A DNA stretch of 64,000 nt from Sistotremastrum niveocremeum HHB9708. Taxonomy: Eukaryota > Basidiomycota > Agaricomycetes > Sistotremastrales > Sistotremastraceae. Where the stretch lies: the NCBI GenBank assembly GCA_001630475.1, contig KV419407.1:620001-684000 (forward strand). The letters run 5' to 3'. Positions 12,737-23,617 of this stretch are shown in pieces. The stretch's first letter is position 1. The number at the start of each line of letters is the position of its first letter. A program made the translations under genes and the position numbers. The notes beneath the pieces are model-generated. The model was given only the letters and a program-made list of their open reading frames with translations. It made no database searches and was not told where the DNA came from.

Positions 12737-14308
12737 ATGTCTCTCCAAGTCCTTCCTCTCCCACTCCCGCCCAGCGCAGACCCCGCCAAGTTCGCCGAAT
12801 TCGGTCGCGAAATCAAAGGCTTCAAGCCGTCTGAAGACTTCAACGACCCCCAGTACAAGGAAATCGAACAACTCCTGTACAAGGTGCGAATGATGACATG
12901 CTTCTGATAAAGGGGTAGTTACTCAAATCTGCTATCCAATAGCACGGCGCTTTGTTGTTTAGGGATACAGTCGTTACGCCCGAAGCTCAGTATGCGCTCA
13001 CCAAGGCGTTTGACCCGACTTCGGAGTCTTACGGCCATGGCAACAACAAGACGCAGGCGACCAAGAAGTCCATCCTCCATCCTGATCTCAAGACTGTCCC
13101 AAGGACGCCTCAGGTGCAGGTTATCGGCAACGGAACCGTGTACAATTACGAAGGTCTAGCTGAAGTGCGTCTATAGCTCGTTACCCTTATCAGATAACGG
13201 AACACTGACACACACGACCAGGCAAAGCTCAAGCATCCTCATCACGCGACCTTCCACAAGACCAAAATATCGCAAGAGGACGAGTTGAATGGCGCGACAC
13301 GCTTCTACAGATGGTATGTCTTTGAACTGTTCTCGCAGCCATGGCTTCAGCTCTAATTTATTTGGATAGGCACATAGATGCGGCTCTTTATGACCTCTCT
13401 CCGTATGTTCTTTCGCATCGCTTGTTGTCATCAATCTAACCTCCCAATCCAGTCCTAAAGTCACCACTCTGTACGCCGTCAAAGTTCCTGCGGGACAGCC
13501 ACAAGTTTGCCGTTATGATGATGGGACAGGCGACGAACTGAAGGTGCCCCTCGGTACTACTGCCTGTGAGTTATTCGCCTCTGTTTCCCTTTCTCGAGAT
13601 TAACATGTTTCTAGTTACCTCGGGCGCAACTACGTTCGATATTTTGCCTCCTGAATACAAGTCTCTTGCCGTACGTGCCAAAGTGCGCTATGCTCCCCAC
13701 CCATATGTCTGGATGGCTCCGGCACACGCTCTTTCCACCGGCCTCGGCATAGAGTCCGAAGGCCTCGAGGTGCCTCTGAACGAACTTCCCGCTTGGGAAG
13801 AATCAAAAGTCAAGACCTTCCCTATGGTGAGTGGAATTGGTGTTTACAGTGTCGTAACAAACTGACGTAAAACCTTCAGCTCTGGAAGAACCCTGTGACA
13901 GGTGCCTTGCACTTGCAAGTCCACCCTTGCGGTATCTCGTCCATTCACATCGACCCTTTGCCCGCCGGTGCATCCCGCGAAGGAGCACTATTCCCGGACG
14001 GAGCCGACATCACCGACCTCAAGGAAGCTCGTGACTTGATCTACAAAATGATGAGGCCTGGAATCGCCCCTCAGGTTAGCATTTCGTGCACATGTTCTAC
14101 CAGCATATTGACTGACAACTATGTTCAGCTGGTATACCCTCATGACTGGAAGGAAGGTGATCTTGTGCTATTCCATAACCGCGGCCTGCTCCACTCCGTC
14201 GTCGGCGCGTTCAAGCCTGACCAGGTCCGAGTTTTCCACCAATGTAACCTTGCGGCGTCTTCAGACCCGGAGGGCCCGTCTGTCGAAGATGTTAAAAAAT
14301 GGGCTTAA
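12737..14308 (+). CDS. xanA: 2-oxoglutarate/Fe(II)-dependent xanthine dioxygenase
   Basis: Member of the TauD/TfdA-like dioxygenase fold. It would turn xanthine to uric acid with 2-oxoglutarate and oxygen, replacing or backing up the molybdenum enzyme. About 375 aa over some seven exons, start MSLQVLPLPLPPSAD. Visible blocks: HGALLFRDTVVTPEAQ, the iron-binding HxD in RWHIDAALYDLSPPKVTTLY, GTTAFTSGATTFDILPPEY, YAPHPYVWMAPAHALSTGLG and HPCGISSIHIDPLPAG. The distal histidine lies in LVLFHNRGLLHSVVGAF. The Gly/Ser-rich substrate region and length match fungal XanA. Other TauD-type dioxygenases are less likely because of the ALYDLSPPKVTTLYAVKVP block, which I associate with XanA. A GATA-site pair lies upstream. 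Confidence 0.8.
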
Positions 14309-14920
14309 AGATTCTGGCGGGTTGTATATCTACCGTGTATCTATATAATTGTAATTGCGTCAGAATAGCATATGTTTCTACATCCGTAGTAGCCGAAGTT
14401 ATGGGCCAAGCACTCATAAATCTGAACATCGTCATGATCGAAGATCTTACTTTGCGAAAGGGGAATAGAGTTCCGTGGTCGAAAGTTGGAGCCGTCAGGG
14501 GCAAGGCACAACTCACGACGATCTTCGACATGCTTCTGACAACAGGGGCGCGATTCAGTGATTTGAGGGGTAATGACTCCTAAAGTTGGGTGGAGCACCG
14601 ATGCCTTCGGGCACCGTCACCTTAATGCACCGGAGGAAAAACGTGGCAGCCTGGGCCTTGAGAAGAAGTCCAAGGAACGGTGTTGAAGAGAACCGTAGAA
14701 GCGCAACATCGGACAATGCTCTGTTTTGGTCAAATTGAATATTTTGTGCGGCCTCCGTGTCAATGTGAGAGCCCCGAGATATTCCACCCTTCGTATGCTG
14801 AAGAATTTGCTCGTAATAATCGGAAAGCGCACGGAAAAAAGTTCATGGGATGTTTTGAGGGCCGTCAACAATAGGAGTTTATAGAGTTCACTTGGCCAAA
14901 CAAACCACAATAACGCGAAC
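14309..14920. other. Intergenic region between xanA and centrin
   Basis: About 610 bp between two plus-strand genes. Overlapping short frames on both strands have no domain-like content. It presumably carries the xanA 3' UTR and the centrin promoter. Confidence 0.35.
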
Positions 14921-15520
14921 ATGTACGCGACATCAGTCCAAAAGGCCAAACAGCGACGAGCACACGCCAGACCAGAGCTCACCGAAGAGCAGAGGCAGGA
15001 AATCAAAGAGGCATTCGAGTTATTCGACACAGACAAGGATGCCTGCGTCGACTATCACGAACTCAAAGTGGCAATGAGGGCTTTGGGCTTCGATCTCAAG
15101 AAGGCCGAAGTGTTGAAGATTCTTCGCGATCACGATAAAACAGGGCATGGCTTGATGGACTATGATGATTTTTCAAAAATCAGTGCGCGATATCTGTTAT
15201 TCCATTTGGCTTCATTGTCCTGATCTTTGGGTGGCAGTGACCGAACGAATTCTCGCCCGCGATCCTATGGACGAAATTCGCCGAGCCTTCCAGCTTTTTG
15301 ATGACGACAATACCGGGAAGATCACCCTCCGGAAATTAAAGAGGGTGGCTAAAGATTTAGGGGAGAGGCTGGACGATGAAGAATTGTGGGTCCGGAATCT
15401 TAGAACACTGAACTGCACTAATACCATAACAGGCAAGCTATGATCGACGAGTTCGACCTGGATCAGGACGGAGAGATCAACGAGCAGGAATTCTTTGCTA
15501 TCATGACAGACGACGCGTAG
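14921..15520 (+). CDS. CDC31: Centrin (EF-hand calcium-binding protein of the spindle pole body)
   Basis: Exons 14921-15182, 15238-15385 and 15433-15520 give 165 aa. A short basic N-terminus is followed by [18 protein letters not shown] and four EF-hand positions. EF1 loop [14 protein letters not shown]2 [16 protein letters not shown]3 [12 protein letters not shown] and EF4 [12 protein letters not shown] all keep good spacing. [19 protein letters not shown] and [16 protein letters not shown] are typical centrin blocks. It acts in spindle-pole duplication and, in other fungi, in nuclear pore and NER complexes. EF2 lacks some acidic ligands (Gly at a usual ligand site), so that hand may bind calcium weakly, as in other centrins. 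Confidence 0.93.
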
Positions 15521-15969
15521 GGGCGGAGGGATCATTGTACTTTTACACATTCACAAGTTTCGCATCATCATCATCACTTTCATCGAGTCATCATCAATAT
15601 ATTCACAAGTGTCGGTTTCATCCTCAATATAACGACCGTTCAGGTTTTCTATGAGAAGTGAAAACATATGTAATTGTACGATACAGCATGAACAATTCTG
15701 TACAATTGAGGCAAGAAGTACACAAGACGAGGGGGGAAGATGAGAGCAAGAAAGGAGCACTGACTACAATTACAAAACACCATACACGTACACTGGAATA
15801 TCCATGTCGAGAGACTAGAGCGACGATCGTAAGTGGACACTACAGCTACGCTGCGAGTCCTGGAGAGCAAGACCAAGCAAGAGGAAGAGGATAAATAACC
15901 TCATGGGTGAAAAGGAGGAGAAGGTCGTTACTGTGTTCATTCATGATGAAGACTAAAACCAAGTTGAAT
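15521..15969. other. Tail-to-tail intergenic region
   Basis: About 450 bp between the 3' ends of centrin (+) and the first zinc-finger gene (-). It has an ATC/TCA-rich stretch near 15560-15610. No gene is seen. Confidence 0.35.
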
Positions 15970-17274
15970 TTACGCATAACCGCCATCTCTGGGCGCGGAG
16001 TAGCTACGGTGAACACGCATGTGCTGGCAAAGGTTGTCGTGACGACTGAACTCTTTGCCGCAACTGCTATGGGGACATTTGTGCGCTAAAGACCGCCTTA
16101 ATGCCTTTTTTTCGAACGGAGAAGTGAAAAAAACATACGTTTCTCGTGCGTGTGTATCGACCTAACATGTCGCTTGAGATGTTCACCGCGAGCGAAACAC
16201 TAAGGAGAGTATATGTCAGCAATATGGCCGAATTAGTAGAGAGTAAGAACATACCTTGCCGCAACCAGCAACGCTGCACATGTACATACGCGCGTTCTTG
16301 GTAACACCGTTCTGCAAGACGACTGACGTGGTAGGCACTCTGCGTCCTCGGCTCTTCTTCGTCAAGTTCGGGACAGGAATGGGAGCCGAGAGACGGCTGG
16401 TACGAGGAGGACGGAAGTCTCCAGAGGGCTCCTCAGTCGAAGTGACTTGAGAAGGGACGACGACTGGGCGAGAGCGTCCACGAGGGGCTGGGAACTCGCC
16501 GTCGTCGCTGTCCGTCTTCTCGCTTTCGCCGCTGCCGTCCTCGAATTCGGGTGACTGAGATTGATCGACATCCGAACTGGGGGTGAAGACGCTGGAGAAG
16601 TTGTACTCGTTGGCGGCGGGAGGCTGCTCTGGCTGAGTGTAGATGGCACGAGGATCGCAACCGACCTGCTGAGGAGAGGTGACTGGCGAATATGCGGGGA
16701 TGGGTGCCTGGATATCCATGTTGTTGTACTCGTGGTGGGCTCCGTAAGAGTTGTGAAGGTCGATATCCGTCATGGGAGGCGAATAATACATGAGACCCGG
16801 AGAGCTCGACAATGCGGACTGCGAAGGAGAAGCAGGCATTGGGACGTTGTCGTACGAGCTGCTGAAGTGATAAGTCGGGATCTCGTGTTTGACCTGGTGT
16901 ATGGGGATGACGTGCTGGTTCTGGTACTGAGACGCAGCCATCTGGGAGCTGAGGTTCTTCAACCTGTCTTGGTCCTGGATGTACTGAAGCTTATGGGAAG
17001 CCCAGGGATCCATAGCGTCTGGCTGATAGTAGTGAGACGAGTCGAACATGGGGTCTGTGTCTGGGTGAGAGGTGAGATGGAGGGGGCTGCCTGCGTCGAT
17101 TGGGGATAGTGAAGACGATGAATTTGAGTCGGAAAGACGAGGCGAATAAGAAGGGTTTGGGAGGTAAGTCAGGGGAGAGTCATAATTGGGATGAGAAGAA
17201 GCCATATGGGAGTAAGATTGAGTGAATCTTGTGATCGGACGAGTGGATGCTTGGAAGAGAGTTGGGGCGTCCAT
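15970..17274 (-). CDS. C2H2 zinc-finger transcription factor (Msn2/4-like finger pair)
   Basis: Start at 17274 (MDAPTLFQASTRP). A long Ser/Pro/Tyr-rich disordered region with acidic patches (GESEKTDSDDGEF) precedes the basic motif PIPVPNLTKKSRGRRVPT. Two C2H2 fingers then lie across two introns. The first reads MCSVAGCGKCFARGEHLKRH with HVRSIHTHEKPHK, the second CPHSSCGKEFSRHDNLCQH with HMRVH. Stop at 15970. The two-finger pair with EHLKRHxRSIH and SRxDNLxQH is the Msn2/Msn4/Seb1 type, which binds stress-response AGGGG elements in ascomycetes. That binding here is inference. It has a paralogue, transcribed in the opposite direction, 880 bp away. Confidence 0.85.
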
Positions 17275-18154
17275 GCCTGTGATTTGTAGTGGAGGGCTTT
17301 GGACCGGATAATGCTGAAAGAGGAGATGGAGTGATCGCTGTGGAAGCGAGACTTGTGGCAACGGCTGTAGCGGACAAATGAGCACTTGGCAGAAGAGGAG
17401 AGGGCGGGCTGACCAGAGATCGGGTTGGCGATAGACGAGCTGAGGGCCTCGGTCTCGGACTGGAGGAGCGGATGGAGCGGGAGCGGGAGGCGGGCGTCGG
17501 GGGCGGGTGTTTGGCGGGCGAGTCGGTCGTGGCGGGTCGTGGCGGTCTGGGACAAAAGGGACAGAGCCGGGGGTCGTAACAGAGGGCGAGACAGAAGACA
17601 GTCAGAGACAAATTCTGGGCAAAAACGAAAGAAAATGGAGACAAGTGGGCAGAACAATGGGAGCGTGCAGACTAGCGCTGGGGCTGACGGCGGGGGCTGG
17701 CGGGGCACGTCGTGGGTGAGTCGTTAGGTGGGCGGGGAGAGCGCTCTGGTCGCCGTTGTCGAGGATGAGGACGGGGTGGCGATCGTCGTTGGCGACGACG
17801 AGAGGGCGTTGGTGGGCGAAGCAGGTGACGAGCTCAGCGGGTCACCAAGCGGTGATTCACTCCTTCCATATATGGGCATAGCGCGCTTTCATCTATCTAC
17901 GCCCGAATCTGGCCACATAGCCTGCGATCGCACAGTCTGGCCCAAAAGCGCTTCCCCAGAGCCGCGCACTTTCGGACGAGACCCCGGACACCGCGCACAG
18001 CCGCACTGCTCACGTAAGCACAGGGGCCGGCTAACAGGCGCCCAAAGTTATCTACTCGAACGCCGTCCACTCAGGGGCCCGCCTCCCGCACGCCTGCTAT
18101 GCAGATCGAGGTCTCTGACATCCGCACGCCCCAGGTCTGTTCTTTGTTTCGAAC
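17275..18154. promoter_or_regulatory. Shared upstream region of two divergent zinc-finger genes
   Basis: 880 bp separating the ATGs of two related regulators that point away from each other. It is long for this gene-dense window. It is GC-rich and contains purine-rich GGGCGGG-type runs around 17480-17520. No open frame on either strand has recognisable content. Likely a bidirectional promoter with long 5' leaders. Confidence 0.45.
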
Positions 18155-18952
18155 ATGCTCGTCGCTGACCGCACCCAGAGCTCGTTCAGACCCGCTCGCG
18201 ACGATGTCTCGGCTCCTGGCGATCTCAGAAACCAAGCCTCCATCTTGCTCTCCATGAATGCGCCCAGACGACACGCTCGACAGCCCATCGTCGAGCCCAA
18301 AGTCCACGAGTTTCGTGACATGCATCCCTACTCGTTCGACGAGCCCGTCTCACCCCAGTCCGACCCTGATCAAGCCAATGATCAGACAGACGCCCTCTCC
18401 AGCCACGACCCTCATTCACCAACACAACACTCCCACTCTCATTACCATTCCAGCTCTTCTGCCAACGAAGACTTTCCCATTCGCTATCCGCGACCAAAAA
18501 TGGCACCGCCAGTCCCCGTCCCTAACCTCATTAAAAAAAGCCGTGGTCGTCGAGTACCTACCCGCACCGTCTCCGATTCTGAAGAGACTCGACCCACTTC
18601 TCGAAACTACGTCTGTGAAGTCAAGCAGTGTGGCAAGCGCTTCAGTCGCGGGGAGCATTTGAAGCGGCATATCCGTTCTATCCATACCAATGAAAAGCGT
18701 CAGTATTCTTCAATCGCCCCTGTCTCTATCTCACGAAAAAAATATTCAATAGCATTCAAATGTCCTTTCCACTCTTGTGACAAGGTCTGAATCGTTCTCT
18801 TCCAGCGGCATATAGTTGTCTCACGCATCTGCTATAACAGTACTTTAGCAGATTCGACAATCTGACGCAACACCAAAAAGTCCACAAATCGCCTGCATTC
18901 AACACAGACGTCACTGAAAAGATCGCTATGAATTCACCCTGATCGCCCCATC
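18155..18952 (+). CDS. C2H2 zinc-finger transcription factor, paralogue of the neighbouring gene
   Basis: Start at 18155 (MLVADRTQSSFRPARD). The protein is shorter than its neighbour, with a His/Ser-rich linker (HSPTQHSHSHYHSSSSAN). It then repeats the same basic motif, PVPVPNLIKKSRGRRVPT. Finger 1 is CEVKQCGKRFSRGEHLKRH with HIRSIHTNEKP. An intron at the same place as in the paralogue precedes FKCPFHSCDK, and a second intron splits finger 2 before YFSRFDNLTQHQKVH. Stop at 18952. The shared motif, finger spacing and intron position show a duplication. The fingers keep their Cys and His ligands, so it should bind DNA. A stress-type regulator is the likely role. Confidence 0.8.
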
Positions 18953-19203
18953 CACTTCGTGCCACTCCTCCTGCTTAAATATTCGAATATGGCCAAACTT
19001 GAAATCGTCTTGCTGAGTTGCTTTTTTCGTACCTTGTATTATTCGGCATAGCCACTATATAATAACCTGTATATTTACCGTCTCCCTCGTCATCTTGATT
19101 CAAATACAACTGTAGTTGAAATCCATTGCTAGACCATTGTGTGTTCGCTTGATCGCGAGAATTTACTTTCCCTTTTCGGACCGCTTTGTTCGGTCTCAAT
19201 AGC

Positions 19204-20018
19204 ATGTTGCTTTCTGCTCTCATCCTTGTATTCCTTTGCGTTCAGTCCTCTCGAGCAAACACTGAAATCATCAACTTCACACCTTCGCCGTCTCTGTCAG
19301 CACTCGCTGACATTCCCAAAGACTGGAACGTATCCACTTCGCAAAGACAATGCATCTGACTGACGTCAATCCATCCCGCAGGCCCATCCTGGTCCCCGAA
19401 AATGCACATTTTGCATTCAACATAACAGCGGGGCCTAGACAGATCGACCTGGGATCGTTATGCGAAGATGAAGATTCGCGAATGCATTGTCCTCATGAGA
19501 TCTGGCTCGTTCTCGATCTGGAACGGTGGCCTCGGGGCTTTGGACGATCGGCTTTCACAGCTCGACTTTCGTGGGCTGCTTCTGTGAATACTATTCTCTT
19601 GTTGTTGGTTTCAGGAGGTACTCATGGTTGAGTTTAGTTTCCAGTTGAGTTCCAGATGGACCTTTATGAGCCAAGCGAGGTCCACCAGCGGATCACAACG
19701 CTGTCGTCGAAGGGAAACAACCATCAGGTCTCAACGCCGACTCTGCGAAAATATCTTCGTATCAAAGCCAGGCAGTTTGGCATTCCCGTCCCAAAGAAAG
19801 CCAAGGAGAATATCGCACTTCATGTACCCTGTCACCTTGTGCTCGAGCCGCTATATTTCGGGGTCTTACCACACACATTGATCCCCACAATTCTTTTTAT
19901 GATCCCAGTGATCTACATCGCCATCTACCACATCACGCCACCCATATTAAAAGAATTTCAAGCTCTAGGTAACAAAGCTAACGCCGAGCTCGCACAAAAA
20001 CGAAAACGAAAGGAATGA
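19204..20018 (+). CDS. Putative PIG-X/Pbn1-like ER membrane protein
   Basis: Start at 19204 gives a signal peptide (MLLSALILVFLCVQSSRA). A donor GTCAGC and acceptor CGCAG join INFTPSPSL to PILVPENAHFAFNI in phase. A second intron joins LSWAAS to FPVEFQMDLYEPSEV. The luminal region has CPHEIWLVLDLERWPRGF and HVPCHLVLEPLYFGVLP. One C-terminal hydrophobic span (about TLIPTILFMIPVIYIAIY) is followed by a short basic tail. This layout, of a luminal beta-rich domain plus one C-terminal span, resembles PIG-X/PBN1, the stabilising subunit of GPI mannosyltransferase I. I am not certain of the family. The first intron choice rests on phase and the signal peptide. Confidence 0.55.
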
Positions 20019-20077
20019 AAGTTCGGTCACTAAATCGATGTAAGATAGGTATTGATTAGAATTTGGAATAGCTAAGG

Positions 20078-22745
20078 CTAAGCAACGCTCTCTAGTCCTG
20101 GAAGATGAACAGCAGCCAGCCATGCCAGAATGATTTCTACTCTTGGTCCATGCAGAGGAATATTGATCTGCGGTTGCTTTTGTCCATCGTTCCCGTTCGC
20201 CTTCTCTGAAGCGATCTTTTCGGCCCTTTCCCGCTGGCGTCTATGCACTGGCGCAAGGAGGATGCGAAGGGAATCGAGCGACTGGGACAGATCGCGTCGA
20301 CGGGTTTGCTCAGCGTCAGGCATCTCGCTTTCGCTAGAAGAGGGCGCGTCCGCAAGAGAAGAAGTGGACGCCATATTTTCTCTAGCTTCTTCTTGCTGCC
20401 CCGACCCACTGGCTACTTCCGAAGGCACAGGAGCCGGCTCCAAAGCGAGTCGTTTTGTGGATTTAGGATGTGGCATAATTCCCGTTTTCCATCCCTTTGC
20501 CAGTCGTTCCAAGACCTCCAAAAACTCGGCCTGGGACATAGATCTGGCGGGAAGGAAGATGGGATAACCCTCCAAACGCTCGACTAGGGCGACAGCATTG
20601 ACGAAGGCGGGAAGACTATCGGTAAAGTTTCCCAGTAGCAAGATGCAAATGAGGATGCTGAAGTGGGATTCGACGAGCAAGGGATGATAGGTAGTGAATG
20701 AGGGGGACGAGCTGGTCGGTGGAGGAGATGACAACGGATTGCCGCTGCGCATAGCATCGGAGAGCAGGAACGCATGTTCCACTTGAGTAGCTATATCACC
20801 CGGGAACGGCTGTGGGGAAGATTCGAGAGTTTTAAAATGCGACAGAAACCTCTCATGATCTCGCACGCTCTTCCTCAAATACGTGAAAATTTGCTCCTTG
20901 AAACGAGGCTCGTCCAAAGAAGACTGGTACGCCAATGCCTTGGATCCATGGGAGTGGCCCAGGGGTCCTTCAGGATTCCCGAGTTCCACACCTCCGTAGT
21001 GACCAGTCTCGATGCAACACAACTTCATATCGGGACCATCAGCAGACATGCCTTTGGTGACGCCCTCTAGCTGAAGAATGCGGTTTTCGACGATGTAGAA
21101 CACGTTCTGCAAGTAGGCAGCACCGCGAAGGAAAAGGACCTGAGGCTCGATGGGATCGGTCGGAGTGCTTGGGATGCTCGTACCGGTCGGCGAGGATGGC
21201 TCGGCGTCTTGGTCTTCGCCATTATGCGGAGCGCTGTCTTCGTGCTTATTGGAAGAATGACCCTTGCCCCGAGCACCCTTTTTGCCTTTCTTGTTCTTGT
21301 GAGGCCTGTGTTCGACCTGCTGTCCATTGGAAACAGTGTGCAGATGAGCTTGTTTGCTCTTTCGAATAGCTCTGGCTTCCTTGAGAGCGTATCCAAAATC
21401 GCGAATAGCAGCGGGATACTCATCCCGGAAAGAATGGACAACTCCGCGGGTGCGGTAATACTCGAGTCGTTGTGGGTAAGCGGCTATCAGATCGTCTAGC
21501 ACTTTGGTGGTTGTGCATTCAGCTAGTTGTCTAGGTGAAGTTCATTCAAAATGAGCTACCAAGTGAGAGGGATCAGAAAAGACAAACCGAGATGGAATTT
21601 TCTCATGGAAAAAATGCACATATCGTGCGTCTGGATCGTTTGGATCTGAAGCGACAGCATTTAGGTAGTGTTGAAAGAAAGACAACGTCGCACTCACCAA
21701 CTTTGAGGACTCGTTCAGCAATATCATCCAAGGCACTTGCACCTTGCATGACCATAACGCTGGCTGCAATTTCATCGGCCTTGTATGCAGCGGCAAGCCT
21801 CTGGATTGCAAGAGCCCGAAGTCTATGCACCCGCATTGCAGACATCGCAACATTTCTACCTCCTCCCATATCCCCAGATGCACCATATCCATATGCCGAC
21901 GATGCACCCCAAGGGTTCCCACCGTTTCCAAATCCGTATGCGTTGTTGTTGCGAAGTGACCCAAGAGCAGCAGCAGACAGGCCAGAAGCTGCTCGTACTG
22001 CCAAATCGGAGGCCTCGTCGATGAGCCTTCTCACAGTCGTCACCGATGCAAATACTCCGGGATCGATGGGAGGAGGGATAGGTTGGCCACTCTTGAAAAG
22101 AGGGAAAGGAGAAGGCGGGGGATCAGTCGTTTGAGAGTAGTCCGGGTTGTTCGAGCCACTTCCTTTCAAGCGCAACAGAGAGCTCAAAGGAGAGGAAGGG
22201 GCCTGTGTTGTGGGTGAGCCCAACGGAGGGGACAATTTGGACTCAGTGATTGTTATTGAAGCAGGATCCATGTTGATGAGCAACAGAGACTCCAGAAGCT
22301 CGACAGGGAGTTGCAGCCAAGGGCCCTAGTATTCGTCGATAAACAGCAAACATGCGAAGTGAAGAACACGCACATGATAGGAGCTGATATACTTCCAATG
22401 CTTGTTCCTGCTGATGCACAGAACAGTTGGTTTGGGTTCCTCCGCCTGCGCCGGTTTCGCACCATTCGCGCCATTCGCGTTCGCGAGAGCCTTGTTAGCT
22501 CCATTCTTCTTCGACTTCTTTTTCTTTTTCTTCTTTAGAGTCTCGGGCTCTGGTACAGTCGCGTCAGGTGTGGTAGGAGATGGCTGTTCACCATCCTGGT
22601 CCGCGCCGACCTCGGACGTAGAGGTCATCAGCGGAGAAGACGAGTTCGAGTAACTCGGAGTAGTCAACGTCGTCTCTGATCCTGTGTAGCTTGTGGAAGG
22701 GGACAAGAGATTGTCGCTCAACAGGTCAAGAGGCTGAGATACCAT
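20078..22745 (-). CDS. Conserved fungal protein with TPR-like region, unknown function
   Basis: Start at 22745 (MVSQPLDLLSDNLL). Four exons are joined by introns of 48, 52 and about 56 nt, all in phase, for roughly 835 aa. After a lysine run (KKKKKKKSKK) comes CISRNKHWKYISSYHGPWLQ, LPVELLESLL and LINMDPASIT, a dense block that looks conserved. The middle has RVHRLRALAIQRLAAAYKAD. The C-terminal half begins QLAECTTTKVLDDLIAAYPQ with EYYRTRGVVHSFRDEYPAAI and DFGYALKEAR. That reads like a TPR hairpin pair. A lysine-rich linker, then helical sequence, leads to PRVEIILAWLAAVHLPGLE at the end. No catalytic motif is seen. A scaffold role is possible. Confidence 0.75.
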
Positions 22746-23150
22746 ATTATCGAGGCTTTAAGTGCGAAGAGTAAAATAAATAGCGTGTTTGGCGAAATGA
22801 GCTTGGAAAAGGGCCACTTCTTTCGTCGATAGCTGACGACTTGAAGACTAAGTCGCGCTGAAATTGCGGGGTGCTCAGGTCCTTGGAAGATTTTTTTCTC
22901 TGTCGGCGTCGAGGGCAGTTGTGCTGTCACGCTCATGTCACAGAAGTCAAATAAATTTCACATGCGGCAACTTCTCGACGCTTGAGCACCCAACACTGGG
23001 TTATCAAATAATTTGCCTGCACTCTGAGTTCTTAATATGCAATGCTGCGAATTTGCAAGCTTTCTTCCACTAGAAAGCTGCTTGCAATGCATATAAATGG
23101 GTAAGGACTGCACCTTTTTGACGAGCGACGTTGATTATTATTGAGCGACA

Positions 23151-23617
23151 TACACAATGTTGCACGGCAGATGGCGGAGCCCGAATTCCGCGCGAAATCG
23201 CAAAAGTTATTAGACCTGTATCTCGTGAACCCGTAGACATATCGACCTGATTTTTGTACCATTGTAATCGCATTGATGTCTAGTTTCTGCAAATGCAATC
23301 GGTTTGTCGCAATTCGAAGTTTTAAAAATCGACTTTTTCCCCCTACCCTGACAGAGTATATCGCCCCTGGAGCTCGAACGGCGGCAGCTAGAGCCACGAT
23401 TTCAATCGCAGACTGACCAGGAGACCCTAGCGCACTTGCAAGTACCCCTCCGCACCTTAGAGAGCACTTTCAGCACTCTCTACCTGTCATTTCCTGCGGA
23501 TAACATGTTTAAACAGGCCTTTGAGGCCAACTATTCGACTGCGGAGGCTTGCAGGCACACGGAATGGCGGCAATTGGATAACAACACCATCTATTAAGGA
23601 TGCAGATAATAATTTAC
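23151..23617 (-). repeat. Dispersed repeat, copy A (about 465 bp)
   Basis: Closely matches, in reverse orientation, 41866-42331. The best-matched 415 bp (23151-23566) differ mostly by transitions. I judge identity close to 90% by eye. The outer part near 23567-23617 is more diverged. Both copies contain a 130-codon open frame with partly shared sequence (RFLKLRI, HLQKLD, NAITMVQKS, RYVYGFTRY), but copy A loses it. I see no clear terminal repeat or target duplication. It could be a solo LTR or a non-autonomous element. Confidence 0.7.

Noticed and set aside
23151-23617. Reading the dispersed repeat as a solo LTR
   Set aside because: The edges vaguely read TG...CA, but I found no matching target duplication at either copy.
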